Shown here one piece after another: positions 27,493-37,017 of a stretch of DNA of 64,000 nucleotides. This DNA is from Draconibacterium orientale (lineage in GTDB: Bacteria; Bacteroidota; Bacteroidia; Bacteroidales; Prolixibacteraceae), in assembly GCF_000626635.1 (NCBI RefSeq), contig NZ_CP007451.1, positions 2,861,501-2,925,500 on the forward strand, read 5' to 3'. The notes beneath the pieces were generated by a model. The model was not told the DNA's origin and did not search any database. It was given only the letters and a program-made list of their open reading frames with translations. Numbering within the stretch: position 1 is the stretch's first letter; every line of letters starts with the position of its first letter. The position numbers and the translations under genes are program-made.

Positions 27493-30195
27493 CTACTTTA
27501 TATTTGCTTGCGCGGCAGCTACACGTGCAATCGGTACACGGTACGGAGAACAACTTACGTAGTCCATGCCAACACTGTCGCAGAACATTACTGATGAAGG
27601 TTCGCCACCGTGCTCGCCACAAATACCAACTTTTAAATTCGGTTTTGTGCTGCGGCCTCTGTCAACACCCATTTTAACAACTTGTCCAACACCTTCCTGG
27701 TCGAGTACCTGGAACGGATCGTTTTTCAGAATACCTTTTTCAATATAAATTGGTAAGAATTTACCGGCGTCGTCGCGCGAGTAACCAAATGTCATTTGCG
27801 TAAGGTCGTTTGTGCCGAACGAGAAGAATTCAGCCACTTCAGCCACTTTGTCGGCAGTAACAGCAGCACGCGGAATCTCGATCATTGTTCCAACCATGTA
27901 GCTACATTCAGCACCTTTTTCTTCAAAAACTTTTTTGGCAGTAGCGTGAATAATATCGGCCTGAAGTTTTAATTCTTTTACAGTACCAATAAGCGGAACC
28001 ATAATTTCAGGACGTGCATCAACACCTTTTTGCTTCAGGTTAACGGCAGCTTCAATAATGGCGCGTGCCTGCATTTCTGTAATTTCAGGATAAGTATTTC
28101 CTAAACGACATCCACGGTGACCCAACATTGGGTTGAATTCGTGCAGATCTTCTACCAGTGCTTTTACCTTTTCAACAGAAATGCCCATTTCGTCGGCCAT
28201 CTCTTTTTGGTTGGCTTCTTCGTGCGGAACGAATTCGTGTAATGGCGGATCAAGCAAACGAATTGTTACTCCGTAACCGGCCATCGCTTCCAGAATTCCC
28301 TCGAAATCTTCACGCTGGTAAGGCAATAATTTATCTAATGCCTTGCGACGGTCAACTTCGGTTTTAGCCAAAATCATTTCGCGCATCGCTTTAATTCTTT
28401 CGCCTTCGAAGAACATGTGCTCGGTACGGCAAAGACCAATTCCCTGTGCTCCAAAGTCGCGTGCAACTTGCGCATCGGCAGGAGAGTCGGCATTGGTACG
28501 AACGGTCATACGTGTGAACTTGTCGGCCAGATCCATAATTTTTGCGAAGTTTCCGCTCAATTCAGGATCCATAGTCGCCACTTTACCGTCGTAAACTTCT
28601 CCGGTCGATCCGTTTAACGAAATCCAGTCGCCTTCTTTAAATTCTTTGCCGTCGATGGTCATAATGCGGGTTTTGTAATTGATTTTTACAGCACCGGCAC
28701 CCGATACACAACATTTTCCCATACCGCGGGCAACAACTGCAGCGTGCGATGTCATACCTCCACGAGCAGTTAAAATACCTTTGGCAATGTTCATTCCTTC
28801 CAAATCTTCAGGCGATGTTTCAACACGTACCAAAACAGCTTCCGGATATTTGTTGGCTTCATCAGCAAAGAATACAACTTGACCGGTTGCTGCACCTGGC
28901 GATGCCGGCAAACCTTTAGTCAATACTTTGGCAGCTTTCATTGCAGCTGTATCAAAAACAGGGTGAAGCAATTCATCCAGTTTCGCAGCGTCAATTCTTT
29001 GCAATGCTGTTTTTTCGTCGATACGACCTTCTTCGAGCATATCAACAGCAATATTTACCATGGCCGCACCGGTACGTTTTCCGTTACGGGTTTGCAGCAA
29101 CCACAGTTTGCCTTCCTGAATGGTAAACTCAAGATCCTGCATATCGCTGTAATGGTCCTCAAGTTTTTGCTGCGTTTCGTTCAGCTGAGTATATAGATCT
29201 GGCATTGTTTCTTCCAGCGATGGGAATTTTGAAGCACGTTCTTCCTCTGAAATACCCTGAAGAGCAGCCCATTTCAACGAACCTGCTTTGGTGATTTCCT
29301 GAGGTGTGCGAATTCCGGCAACCACATCCTCGCCCTGTGCATTTATAAGGTACTCGCCGTTAAATACGTCTTCTCCGGTTGCAGCGTCGCGGGTAAATGC
29401 AACTCCCGTTGCCGAGCTTTCGCCCATGTTCCCAAATACCATTGCCTGAACGTTTACGGCAGTTCCCCACTCGTCAGGAATTTGCTCCATTCGGCGGTAA
29501 TAAATAGCCCTTGGATTGTTCCAGCTACCAAATACGGCTGCAACAGCGCCCCAAAGTTGTTCCCACGGATCGGTTGGAAAATCTTTGCCGGTAACTTTTT
29601 TAACAGCAGCTTTAAAGCGGTTAACCAACTCCTGCAAGTCTTCAGTAGTGAATTGTGTATCTAATGCAATGTCTTTTTCTTCTTTCAGCTGATCGATAAT
29701 CTCTTCAAAAGGATCGTGCTCTTCCTTGCTCGCAGGTTTCATATCCATTACCACATCGCCGTACATTTGTACAAAACGACGGTAGGAGTCCCATGCAAAT
29801 CGTGGATTACCCGATTTTTTGGCAATACCTTCAACGGCATCGTCGTTCATTCCCAGGTTCAAAACGGTATCCATCATTCCGGGCATCGACGCACGTGCAC
29901 CCGATCTTACCGACATCAAACATGGATTTTCCTTGCTGCCAAATTCTGTTCCTGTTAATTTCTCAACCAGTGCCACTGCGGCCTCAACTTCTGGCTTTAT
30001 CAGGTCGAACGTTGCTTGCTGACCTTTTTCATTGTACATGGTACAAACTTCTGTTGTAATCGTAAATCCGGGAGGAACAGGTACGCCAATAAGGTTCATC
30101 TCCGCAAGGTTGGCACCTTTGCCTCCTAGAAGGTTTTTCATGTCTGCTTTACCTTCTGCCTGTCCGGCTCCGAAAGTATATACATGTTTTGTCAT
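27493..30195 (-). CDS. ppdK: Pyruvate, phosphate dikinase
   Basis: Interconverts pyruvate + ATP + Pi with PEP + AMP + PPi. 900 aa, a usual length. Order: ATP-grasp nucleotide-binding domain (GGKGANLAEM near residue 24, MSVRSGARASMPGMMDTVLNLG written here as SVRSGARASMPG), phosphohistidine domain with GGMTSHAAVVARGMGK (catalytic His), and PEP/pyruvate TIM barrel (GIGLCRTEHMF, FSFGTNDLTQMTFGYSRDD, ICGEHGG). Cytosolic; PPi formed can feed the membrane pyrophosphatase at 49805. Its own promoter is in 30196-30500; downstream is a UUCG terminator. Confidence 0.97.
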   Translation of the reverse strand: MTKHVYTFGAGQAEGKADMKNLLGGKGANLAEMNLIGVPVPPGFTITTEVCTMYNEKGQQATFDLIKPEVEAAVALVEKLTGTEFGSKENPCLMSVRSGARASMPGMMDTVLNLGMNDDAVEGIAKKSGNPRFAWDSYRRFVQMYGDVVMDMKPASKEEHDPFEEIIDQLKEEKDIALDTQFTTEDLQELVNRFKAAVKKVTGKDFPTDPWEQLWGAVAAVFGSWNNPRAIYYRRMEQIPDEWGTAVNVQAMVFGNMGESSATGVAFTRDAATGEDVFNGEYLINAQGEDVVAGIRTPQEITKAGSLKWAALQGISEEERASKFPSLEETMPDLYTQLNETQQKLEDHYSDMQDLEFTIQEGKLWLLQTRNGKRTGAAMVNIAVDMLEEGRIDEKTALQRIDAAKLDELLHPVFDTAAMKAAKVLTKGLPASPGAATGQVVFFADEANKYPEAVLVRVETSPEDLEGMNIAKGILTARGGMTSHAAVVARGMGKCCVSGAGAVKINYKTRIMTIDGKEFKEGDWISLNGSTGEVYDGKVATMDPELSGNFAKIMDLADKFTRMTVRTNADSPADAQVARDFGAQGIGLCRTEHMFFEGERIKAMREMILAKTEVDRRKALDKLLPYQREDFEGILEAMAGYGVTIRLLDPPLHEFVPHEEANQKEMADEMGISVEKVKALVEDLHEFNPMLGHRGCRLGNTYPEITEMQARAIIEAAVNLKQKGVDARPEIMVPLIGTVKELKLQADIIHATAKKVFEEKGAECSYMVGTMIEIPRAAVTADKVAEVAEFFSFGTNDLTQMTFGYSRDDAGKFLPIYIEKGILKNDPFQVLDQEGVGQVVKMGVDRGRSTKPNLKVGICGEHGGEPSSVMFCDSVGMDYVSCSPYRVPIARVAAAQANIK

Positions 30196-30506
30196 AAAAT
30201 TGAAATTTTAGTTATAATAAAATAGAATTAGATTCATTATTGAAAGGACGCTAAAGTAACTTTATTTTTCCACTTTAGAAAGTTTTTGAACTGCTTTAAG
30301 TCCTGTTTTATAGGCATGTATCGTAATGTATTTAAGCATTGTGCTATTTGTATATGTCTGATTTGCTTTAATAGCATATTGTTCGAATAACTACTGTTTT
30401 TAATGCTAATGTTTTTTCGTTCTGTTTCGTTATATGTTTCTCCGAACGTATAATAATCTGTTTTGTTTACACCGCTGGCGGCAAGTTTATGTCTTAAAAC
30501 TAAACT
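30196..30506. other. Upstream region of ppdK, non-coding
   Basis: About 310 bp between ppdK (minus) and the duplicated sRNA-like units. No ORF is credible here. It must contain the ppdK promoter. Confidence 0.5.
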
Positions 30507-30562
30507 GTTAACATTCTTTAACTTCCGTTGATACGCGTTAACTAAAATGCGCCGTATTTTTG
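30507..30562 (+). promoter_or_regulatory. Promoter of putative sRNA 1 with phased TTAAC boxes
   Basis: TATTTTTG at 30555-30562 fits the Bacteroidota TAnnTTTG -7 element. Three TTAAC boxes begin at 30508, 30518 and 30538, that is 10 and 20 bp apart on one helical face, the last 12 bp before the -7 element. The arrangement is conserved in the second copy. Confidence 0.6.
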
Positions 30563-30658
30563 TAGCATAGAATTTGAATAGTTTAAGTGTTTTTTCATAG
30601 AGAATAGATTTGGTTAGGTTAGGAAACAGAGATGATATAAACGTCTCTGTTTTTTTAT
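30509..30658 (+). repeat. 150-bp duplicated unit, copy 1
   Basis: Nearly identical to 30725-30874 (216 bp further on) from the TTAAC boxes through the T-tract. Most differences lie in the spacer between TTAAC boxes 2 and 3 and in the terminator loop. The 66 bp between copies is unrelated to the unit. Confidence 0.9.
30569..30656 (+). ncRNA. Putative small RNA 1 (tandem pair)
   Basis: Predicted transcript of about 88 nt from the start implied by the -7 box at 30555 to the T-tract. It is unlikely to be translated: stop codons occur in all frames and no ATG leads a reading frame. It contains a conserved unpaired ggttaggttagg segment (30612-30623 area) followed by a terminator hairpin: aaacagaga (30624-30632) pairs with tctctgttt (30644-30652) and T's follow. 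I do not recognise an Rfam family. Transcription has not been shown. Confidence 0.55.
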
Positions 30659-30723
30659 GCCCTACTTTTTGAAGAAGATATACTTTCCGTTTTCTTATCT
30701 AAAAAAATGCTGATTTCGTACTT

Positions 30724-30778
30724 ATAACATTCTTTAACTTCCTTTTAAACGCGTTAACTAAAATACGCCGTATTTTTG
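30724..30778 (+). promoter_or_regulatory. Promoter of putative sRNA 2 with phased TTAAC boxes
   Basis: TATTTTTG at 30771-30778. Boxes ATAAC (30724), TTAAC (30734) and TTAAC (30754) keep the same 10- and 20-bp spacing and the same 12-bp distance to the -7 element as in copy 1. Confidence 0.6.
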
Positions 30779-30874
30779 TAGCATAGATTTGAATAGTTTA
30801 AGTGTTTTTTTCATAGAAATAGATTTGGTTAGGTTAGGAAACAGAGATAATGTTGATTGTCTCTGTTTTTTTAT
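30725..30874 (+). repeat. 150-bp duplicated unit, copy 2
   Basis: Second copy of the unit at 30509-30658. Small indels (one base in the A/T-rich stretches) and a different terminator loop distinguish it, but the promoter core, the ggttaggttagg segment and the terminator stem are unchanged. Confidence 0.9.
30785..30872 (+). ncRNA. Putative small RNA 2 (tandem pair)
   Basis: Homologue of putative sRNA 1, about 88 nt. The terminator stem aaacagaga (30839-30847) / tctctgttt (30860-30868) is identical while the loop (taatgttgattg) differs from copy 1, the pattern expected for a conserved RNA hairpin. It lies 146 bp upstream of clpB, but its terminator makes it a separate transcript. Confidence 0.55.
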
Positions 30875-30947
30875 ACTCAAATCTGCCACTTTTTCATACA
30901 AGTTTCCACTTTCCTGAAAATGTTTCTGTATATTTTTGTGTTGTTGT

Positions 30948-30987
30948 GACATTCTGTCTGCCAGTTTGTTATGGCTCGAAAGTTGCT
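30948..30987 (+). promoter_or_regulatory. Sigma-54-type promoter and GACA/TGTC palindrome upstream of clpB
   Basis: TGGCTCGAAAGTTGCT at 30972-30987 keeps the sigma-54 spacing GG-N10-GC (TGGCNCG-N4-TTGCW). GACA-TTC-TGTC (30948-30958) just upstream is a possible activator or repressor site. The start codon of clpB follows at 31020. A TATTTTTG box at 30931-30938 could be a second, housekeeping promoter. Confidence 0.55.
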
Positions 30988-31019
30988 TTTGTTATCCACG
31001 AATTTTAATACATAAAGCC

Positions 31020-33608
31020 ATGAATTTTAATAATTTTACCATAAAATCGCAGGAAGCCATTCAGCAGGCTTTTCAAATTGCCCAGGGAAATAACCAACAG
31101 GCAATTGAAACTGGTCATATTCTTCGCGGAGTACTTCATTCGGCCGAGAATGTAACTGGATTTTTACTTAAAAAACTGGATGTTAACCTTACTATTTTCA
31201 CACAGGCGCTCGATCAGATAATTCTATCGTATCCAAAAGTGTCAGGAGCGGAGCAGTACCTTTCTTCCGGTGCCAATCAGGCCTTGCAAAAAGCACTTGG
31301 GTTGGCACAGGAAATGGGCGACCAATATGTTTCGGTTGAGCACATTTTAATGGCATTGCTCGAAGTAAAAGATAATACCAGCCGGTTGATGAAAGACAAT
31401 GGTATTGCAAAAAAAGAGCTGAAGCTGGCCGTTGAAGAATTACGAAAAGGATCGAAAGTTGACAGCCAGACTGCAGAAGATAAATTCAATTCATTAAATC
31501 GTTTTGCCATTAACCTGAACGAACGTGCCCGCTCGGGTAAACTCGATCCGGTTATTGGTCGCGACGATGAGATTCGCCGGATTTTGCAGATTCTCTCGCG
31601 CCGTACAAAAAACAACCCGATTTTGCTTGGTGAGCCGGGAACCGGAAAAACTGCAATTGCCGAAGGATTGGCGCACCGTATTGTGCGTGGCGACGTGCCC
31701 GAAAACCTGAAATCGAAACAGGTATTCTCGCTGGATATGGGAGCCTTGGTTGCCGGCGCAAAATACAAAGGTGAGTTCGAGGAGCGTTTAAAAGCGGTGG
31801 TTAACGAAGTGGTGCAATCGAATGATGAGGTGATTTTGTTTATCGACGAGATTCACACGCTGGTAGGCGCCGGAAAAGGAGAAGGAGCAATGGATGCGGC
31901 CAATATTCTAAAACCGGCACTGGCGCGTGGCGAATTGCGCGCTGTTGGAGCAACAACCCTGGCCGAGTACCAAAAATATTTCGAGAAAGATAAAGCGTTG
32001 GAGCGTCGTTTCCAGATTGTGCATGTTAATGAGCCGGATACATTAAGCGCCATTTCAATTTTGCGTGGTATTAAAGAGAAATACGAGAATCATCATAAAG
32101 TGCAGATTAAAGACGATGCAATTATTGCGTCGGTTGAATTGTCGCAGCGCTATATTTCCGATCGCTTTTTACCCGATAAAGCCATCGATTTAATGGATGA
32201 AGCGGCTGCAAAACTGCGCCTGGAAATTGATTCGGTGCCGGAAGAACTGGACGAAATTCAACGCCGGGTAAAACAGCTGGAGATCGAACGCGAGGCCATA
32301 AAACGTGAAAATGATACCAAAAAACTGAATTCGCTTAACGAAGAAATCTCAAATCTGAAGGAAGAACAATCGCAACTTCGTGCCAAGTGGCAATCAGAGA
32401 AATCGGCAATTGAAGCCATTCAGAAGAAGAAAGAAGAGATTGAAACCTACAAGTTTGAAGCTGAACAAGCCGAGCGAGAGGGAGATTATGGTCGGGTGGC
32501 CGAGTTGCGCTACGGAAAAGTAAAAGAGGTGGAGGCCGAAATTGAAAAGCTGCAGGCCGAGCTGGAGGAAATGAAAAAAGGCGAGAACCTGATAAAAGAA
32601 GAGGTTGACACCGAAGATATTGCCGAAGTTGTGGCCCGCTGGACCGGTATTCCGGTGTCGAAAATGTTGCAGAGCGAACGCGAGAAGTTACTGCACATGG
32701 AAGACGAGCTGCATAACCGCGTAATTGGTCAGGACGAAGCAATTGTTGCCATTTCGGATGCCGTGCGCCGCAGCCGTGCCGGTTTGCAGGATGAAAAACG
32801 CCCGATCGGTTCTTTCATATTCCTGGGGACAACGGGTGTTGGAAAAACCGAGCTGGCAAAAGCTTTGGCTGAGTACCTGTTCAACGATGAGAATATGATT
32901 ACACGTATCGATATGTCGGAATACCAGGAGAAATTCTCGGTAACCCGTTTGATAGGTTCGCCTCCGGGATATGTTGGTTACGACGAAGGTGGTCAGTTAA
33001 CCGAGGCTGTGCGCCATAAACCTTATTCGGTGGTACTTTTCGACGAGATCGAGAAAGCGCACCCCGATGTTTTTAATGTGTTGCTTCAGGTGCTGGATGA
33101 TGGCCGATTGACGGATAACAAAGGCCGGACAGTAAACTTTAAGAATACCATTATTATAATGACATCGAACCTCGGATCGCAAATTATTCAGGAGAATTAC
33201 GAAACTATGAATGATGCAAATGAGTTTCAAGTGCTGGAACAAACGCGTAACCAGCTGCTAGAGATGTTGCGGAAAACAATACGGCCGGAGTTTCTGAACC
33301 GTATTGATGAAACCATCGTATTCACACCGCTATCGAAAGAAGCCATTAAGGAAATCGTTCGCTTGCAGTTTGAGCAAATTGTAAAACGTTTGGCCTCTAG
33401 CGAGCTGAAAATTGAATTAAGCGAAAAGGCAAACGAGTGGTTATCGACCGTTGGTTACGATCCGCATTTTGGAGCCCGTCCGGTAAAACGTGTACTTCAG
33501 CGGTTTGTGCTGAATGAATTGTCGAAACGGATACTTTCGGGCAAAGTGGATAAATCGAAACCGATTGTAATCGATTATGAAAATGATTCGTTGGTTTTCA
33601 GCAATTAA
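31020..33608 (+). CDS. clpB: ATP-dependent disaggregase ClpB
   Basis: Hsp100 chaperone that works with DnaK to resolve protein aggregates; a cytosolic hexamer. 862 aa from ATG 31020 ([18 protein letters not shown]); a longer in-frame start at 30936 is rejected because it would overlap the promoter. Domains: Clp N domain (1-145), AAA-1 with [15 protein letters not shown] and [11 protein letters not shown], coiled-coil M domain (about 400-525, typical of ClpB not ClpA/C), AAA-2 with [16 protein letters not shown] and [11 protein letters not shown], and the C-terminal ClpB domain. No ClpP-binding loop is expected. A sigma-54-type site precedes it. Confidence 0.97.
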   Translation: MNFNNFTIKSQEAIQQAFQIAQGNNQQAIETGHILRGVLHSAENVTGFLLKKLDVNLTIFTQALDQIILSYPKVSGAEQYLSSGANQALQKALGLAQEMGDQYVSVEHILMALLEVKDNTSRLMKDNGIAKKELKLAVEELRKGSKVDSQTAEDKFNSLNRFAINLNERARSGKLDPVIGRDDEIRRILQILSRRTKNNPILLGEPGTGKTAIAEGLAHRIVRGDVPENLKSKQVFSLDMGALVAGAKYKGEFEERLKAVVNEVVQSNDEVILFIDEIHTLVGAGKGEGAMDAANILKPALARGELRAVGATTLAEYQKYFEKDKALERRFQIVHVNEPDTLSAISILRGIKEKYENHHKVQIKDDAIIASVELSQRYISDRFLPDKAIDLMDEAAAKLRLEIDSVPEELDEIQRRVKQLEIEREAIKRENDTKKLNSLNEEISNLKEEQSQLRAKWQSEKSAIEAIQKKKEEIETYKFEAEQAEREGDYGRVAELRYGKVKEVEAEIEKLQAELEEMKKGENLIKEEVDTEDIAEVVARWTGIPVSKMLQSEREKLLHMEDELHNRVIGQDEAIVAISDAVRRSRAGLQDEKRPIGSFIFLGTTGVGKTELAKALAEYLFNDENMITRIDMSEYQEKFSVTRLIGSPPGYVGYDEGGQLTEAVRHKPYSVVLFDEIEKAHPDVFNVLLQVLDDGRLTDNKGRTVNFKNTIIIMTSNLGSQIIQENYETMNDANEFQVLEQTRNQLLEMLRKTIRPEFLNRIDETIVFTPLSKEAIKEIVRLQFEQIVKRLASSELKIELSEKANEWLSTVGYDPHFGARPVKRVLQRFVLNELSKRILSGKVDKSKPIVIDYENDSLVFSN

Positions 33609-33628
33609 AAGTGCATGATATAAGCAAG

Positions 33629-33657
33629 ACGGCTCTCATTAGGGAGCCGTTTTTTTT
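33629..33657. terminator. Terminator shared by clpB and the convergent hpt gene
   Basis: acggctc (33629-33635) pairs with gagccgt (33644-33650) and eight T's follow on the plus strand. The minus-strand gene stop overlaps its far edge at 33656. Confidence 0.75.
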
Positions 33658-34000
33658 ACAGTAATTCCTCCACTTCGGGAGTGGCAGCCTGTAACTGATT
33701 GATGGCATCTTCAACCATTTTCGGCACATCGTTCAGGTTGCCGGCTTCACATTCCAGTTGAATATTTTTCAGTAACGTTCCGGTATCATCCATCCCAAAT
33801 GTCATTGCCGACGATTTTGCAGTGTGAGCTTCGCGTGCCAGTCTTTCCCAGTTTTTTTCTTGCAGGAATGAACTCATGTTCGTCACGAACTCATTAATTT
33901 GTTCCAGAAAAATTTCGGCCATTTCTTTAATAAACTCTTTGTCTCCACCCGCAAGTGTTTCTAGCTGAGATGGATTGATGTGTTGAAATATATTGTCCAT
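33656..34000 (-). CDS. Stand-alone Hpt (histidine phosphotransfer) domain protein
   Basis: 114 aa, one four-helix Hpt domain: the phospho-accepting His lies in LAREAHTAKSSAMTFGM (the AHxxKSSA motif, about residue 58). Works as an intermediate in a multi-step phosphorelay between a hybrid kinase and a response regulator. No kinase lies next to it; the receiver/ATP-grasp fusion at 39779 is the nearest receiver-bearing protein besides the LuxR regulator. Convergent with clpB. Confidence 0.85.
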   Translation of the reverse strand: MDNIFQHINPSQLETLAGGDKEFIKEMAEIFLEQINEFVTNMSSFLQEKNWERLAREAHTAKSSAMTFGMDDTGTLLKNIQLECEAGNLNDVPKMVEDAINQLQAATPEVEELL

Positions 34001-34181
34001 GTTGTTTTTATGATTGCGGAGAGCAATTTAGCAAAATAAACGGGAAAGCTTTTTGTGCTGTTGCTGATAAAATTCATATTTGCACTGTTTTTGAATACAT
34101 AGTTTTGCTGTACGATATCACACTTCGAAGAATAAACGGTTCGCGAAACATGCTGAATCGGTTCACAATTGAAAAATTAAG

Positions 34182-35267
34182 ATGAAAACAACTGCATTTA
34201 ATTCGATACACAAAAAACTGGGCGCCAAAATGGTGGAGTTCGCCGGATATGAAATGCCCATTGAATATAGTGGCATAAAAGATGAACACATGACCGTGCG
34301 CGAAGGCGTTGGTGTATTTGACGTATCGCACATGGGCGAATTTTGGGTAAAAGGCCCGAAAGCTTTGGATCTGGTAGCCAAAATCATATCAAACGATCCG
34401 CGGGTTCTTACGCAAGGGCAAGCACAATACAGCTGTTTTCCGAATGGCAAAGGCGGAATTGTTGACGATCTGTTGGTGTATTTCTACGAGCCTGAAAAAT
34501 ATATGCTGGTAGTTAACGCTGCCAATATCGAAAAAGACTGGAACTGGGTGGTGCAGCAAAATGAAGAGATTGGTGCCGAGCTGGAAAATGCTTCAGATGA
34601 AATCAGCCAGTTGGCCATTCAAGGGCCAAAAGCAACCGAGGTATTGCAAAAATTAACCGATGTAAACCTTTCAGAAATAAAATTTTACACTTTCGTTACC
34701 GATAAATTTGCCGGAGTTGATGAGGTGATCATTTCTGCAACAGGTTACACCGGAGCCGGTGGTTTCGAGTTGTATTTCAGAAACGATGTGGCCGAAAAAA
34801 TTTGGGAAGCCATTTTTGAGGCCGGTGCCGAAGCCGGTATCAAACCAATTGGTTTGGCTGCCCGCGACACGCTTCGTTTGGAAATGGGATATTGCCTCTA
34901 CGGAAACGATATCGACGATACAACATCGCCGCTGGAAGCCGGATTGGGATGGATTACCAAATTCAACAACGGTCGTAAATTTATCGATCGCGAATTTTTA
35001 ACCATGCAAAAAAACGAAGGTGTTACCCGCAGGTTGCGCGGTTTTGTACTTACCGGAAGAGGAATACCACGCCATGGATACGAACTGGTAAATTCAGACG
35101 GCGAAACCATTGGTGAAGTTACCTCGGGAACCATGTCGCCGGTATTAAATAAAGGAATTGGAATGGGATATGTCGCCAAAGAGTACTCGGCTTTTGGTAC
35201 CGGTATTTTTGTAAAGATTAGAAATAAAGTTATTCCGGCAGAAATCGTAAAGCTGCCTTTTATCTAA
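34182..35267 (+). CDS. gcvT: Aminomethyltransferase (glycine cleavage T protein)
   Basis: Transfers the methylene group from aminomethyl-lipoyl GcvH to tetrahydrofolate. 361 aa, usual length. [27 protein letters not shown] and the active-site [11 protein letters not shown] can be read, with the C-terminal GcvT barrel ([18 protein letters not shown]) intact. No gcvH/gcvP in the window, as is frequent in this phylum where the genes are dispersed. The preceding gene is on the opposite strand. A strong terminator follows. Confidence 0.96.
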   Translation: MKTTAFNSIHKKLGAKMVEFAGYEMPIEYSGIKDEHMTVREGVGVFDVSHMGEFWVKGPKALDLVAKIISNDPRVLTQGQAQYSCFPNGKGGIVDDLLVYFYEPEKYMLVVNAANIEKDWNWVVQQNEEIGAELENASDEISQLAIQGPKATEVLQKLTDVNLSEIKFYTFVTDKFAGVDEVIISATGYTGAGGFELYFRNDVAEKIWEAIFEAGAEAGIKPIGLAARDTLRLEMGYCLYGNDIDDTTSPLEAGLGWITKFNNGRKFIDREFLTMQKNEGVTRRLRGFVLTGRGIPRHGYELVNSDGETIGEVTSGTMSPVLNKGIGMGYVAKEYSAFGTGIFVKIRNKVIPAEIVKLPFI

Positions 35268-35293
35268 ACAATAAAACAAATTAAACTAAACTT

Positions 35294-35323
35294 AGCCGTC
35301 TGTGTTTCGCAGGCGGCTTTTTT
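35294..35323 (+). terminator. Intrinsic terminator of gcvT
   Basis: agccgtctg (35294-35302) pairs with caggcggct (35310-35318), nine pairs including one G-T, with a T-tract to 35323. Confidence 0.85.
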
Positions 35324-35351
35324 GTTGATAGATGTTTATATAAAAGCAAAT

Positions 35352-35460
35352 GTTCACGCAAAGATCGCTTAGTTTTCGCAAAACACGCAACGCAGATTCT
35401 TTTAGCTTTGCGCTTCTTCTTTTCTTTGCGCGAAACGATTTTAGTTGCATTTCATTTCTG
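35352..35460. repeat. Dispersed intergenic repeat, copy A
   Basis: Shares cgcaaa-rich and tttgcgcttcttc / ttttctttgcg / gaaacgat blocks, in the same order, with 39551-39690. Both copies are intergenic. The 'ctttgcg' and 'ttcacg' half-sites are partially complementary, so a cruciform is possible. Confidence 0.6.
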
Positions 35461-35655
35461 TTGGTGATTACAGCATATTATTAGTGTTTTTTGTTTTAAA
35501 TGGGTAATTATTTCTGTTAAATCATCAATCAACATTTGTTGATCGAAATTCATCATTCAATATTCCATGTTTGGGTTCTATTTAAATTCTTTTTAAATAT
35601 TACACCGAAAAAATCATTTATTGTGGAAAATAGGGTATTGTTGTCTGGAATAAGA

Positions 35656-35663
35656 TATTTTTG
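35656..35663 (+). promoter_or_regulatory. Putative -7 promoter element of serC
   Basis: TATTTTTG matches TAnnTTTG. Transcription from about 35670 would leave a 5' leader of roughly 210 nt before serC, longer than usual. Confidence 0.4.
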
Positions 35664-35879
35664 TTTTAAATAACAGATTGATACCGACAGCGTTAACGTC
35701 AGGGAGACAGTAGAAATGATATTAGTCAGTTGTTTTTGTGTTGTTAATCAGTGTTTTAAAACTCATAAAAATAAAATAAACTTGATTTTTCTCATCGGCT
35801 AAACAATCACTATTTATGACCTTTATAGTGGTGTTTAAAAGGTAAAAAATTTAATTACTCACCTTAATTGTTGTATTAT

Positions 35880-36947
35880 ATGAAGAAGCACAATTTTTAC
35901 GCAGGACCTTCAATTCTGCCCGAATTTACAAAAGAAAAAACTGCTGAGGCTGCTCTGAACTTTGCCGGAACCGGACTTTCTGTAATGGAAGTTTCGCACC
36001 GTAGTAAAGAGTTTGTTGCTGTTATGGACGAGGCAGTAGCTTTGGTAAAAGAATTACTTAAAGTGCCCGAAGGTTATTCGGTTCTTTTCTTGCAAGGTGG
36101 TGCCAGCACTCAGTTTTTAATGGCTCCATACAACTTAATGGATAAAAAAGCTGCATATTTAAATACAGGAGCATGGTCGAAAAAAGCCATTAAAGAAGCT
36201 AAGTTCTTTGGCGAAGTGGTTGAAGTGGCTTCATCGGCCGACACCATTTATAACTACATCCCAAAAGGTTACGAAGTTCCTACGGATGTGAGTTACTTCC
36301 ACTATACATCAAACAATACCATTTACGGAACACAAGTTCCTACACCGGATGTTGACGTGCCTTTGGTAGCCGATATGTCGTCTGATATTTTCAGTCGCCC
36401 AATCGATGTTTCGAAATACGACTTGATTTATGCAGGTGCACAGAAAAACCTGGGGCCATCGGGAGCAACGTTGGTAATTGTTAAGGATGCAGCACTCGGT
36501 AAAGTTGAGCGCCCAATTCCAACCATGTTGGATTACACTACGCATATCAAGGCTGAATCGATGTTTAATACACCTTCAACGCTTCCTGTGTTCGCCTGTT
36601 TGCAAACCTTAATCTGGTTGAAAGAAAACGGCGGAGTGGAAGCAATGGAGCAAAAGAATATCGAAAAAGCAAAAGTACTTTACGATGAAATCGATCGTAA
36701 TAAACTATTTCAGTGTACCGTGTTGGCACCGGAAGATCGTTCGTTAATGAACGTAACTTTTATAATGACTCCGGAGTATGCTGAATTGGAGAAAGAGTTT
36801 CTGGAATTCGCTACTGCAAAAGGTATGTTGGGAATAAAAGGACACCGCTCAGTTGGTGGTTTCAGGGCTTCAATTTACAATGCAATGCCTGTTGAAAGTA
36901 TTCAGGCTTTGGTGGATGCCATGCAAGAGTTTGAAAAAATGAAGTAA
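35880..36947 (+). CDS. serC: Phosphoserine aminotransferase
   Basis: PLP enzyme converting 3-phosphohydroxypyruvate to phosphoserine. From ATG 35880, 355 aa; an in-frame TTG at 35868 adds only four residues. N-terminal [10 protein letters not shown], the nucleotide- and phosphate-binding regions, the Schiff-base Lys in [14 protein letters not shown], and the C-terminal [16 protein letters not shown] can be seen, all typical. It is followed by serA and DUF1015, a conserved cluster in Bacteroidota, although a terminator-like hairpin separates serC from serA. Confidence 0.97.
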   Translation: MKKHNFYAGPSILPEFTKEKTAEAALNFAGTGLSVMEVSHRSKEFVAVMDEAVALVKELLKVPEGYSVLFLQGGASTQFLMAPYNLMDKKAAYLNTGAWSKKAIKEAKFFGEVVEVASSADTIYNYIPKGYEVPTDVSYFHYTSNNTIYGTQVPTPDVDVPLVADMSSDIFSRPIDVSKYDLIYAGAQKNLGPSGATLVIVKDAALGKVERPIPTMLDYTTHIKAESMFNTPSTLPVFACLQTLIWLKENGGVEAMEQKNIEKAKVLYDEIDRNKLFQCTVLAPEDRSLMNVTFIMTPEYAELEKEFLEFATAKGMLGIKGHRSVGGFRASIYNAMPVESIQALVDAMQEFEKMK

Positions 36948-36967
36948 TTCTATTTATAAAACTAAAG

Positions 36968-36997
36968 AAAATGCAGGGCAGGTGTCCTGCATTTTTT
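36968..36997 (+). terminator. Intrinsic terminator/attenuator between serC and serA
   Basis: aaaatgcagg (36968-36977) pairs with cctgcatttt (36986-36995) with further T's. It lies 20 bp after serC and 20 bp before serA, so it probably lowers rather than abolishes serA read-through. Confidence 0.75.
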
Positions 36998-37017
36998 CTA
37001 CCTAAATTTTATGAGTA

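Larger units (their letters stand above)
35324..35867. other. Non-coding region between gcvT and serC
   Basis: About 540 bp without a credible ORF. It contains the repeat element 35352-35460 and a likely serC promoter TATTTTTG at 35656-35663. Confidence 0.6.

Noticed and set aside
30509-30874. Leader peptide or short ORF in the duplicated units
   Set aside because: Stop codons (tag, taa, tga) occur in all frames and no start codon is conserved.
30936-31019. Longer clpB N-terminus from the upstream in-frame start
   Set aside because: The added 28 residues are Cys/Trp-rich and unlike ClpB, and they overlap the promoter sites.
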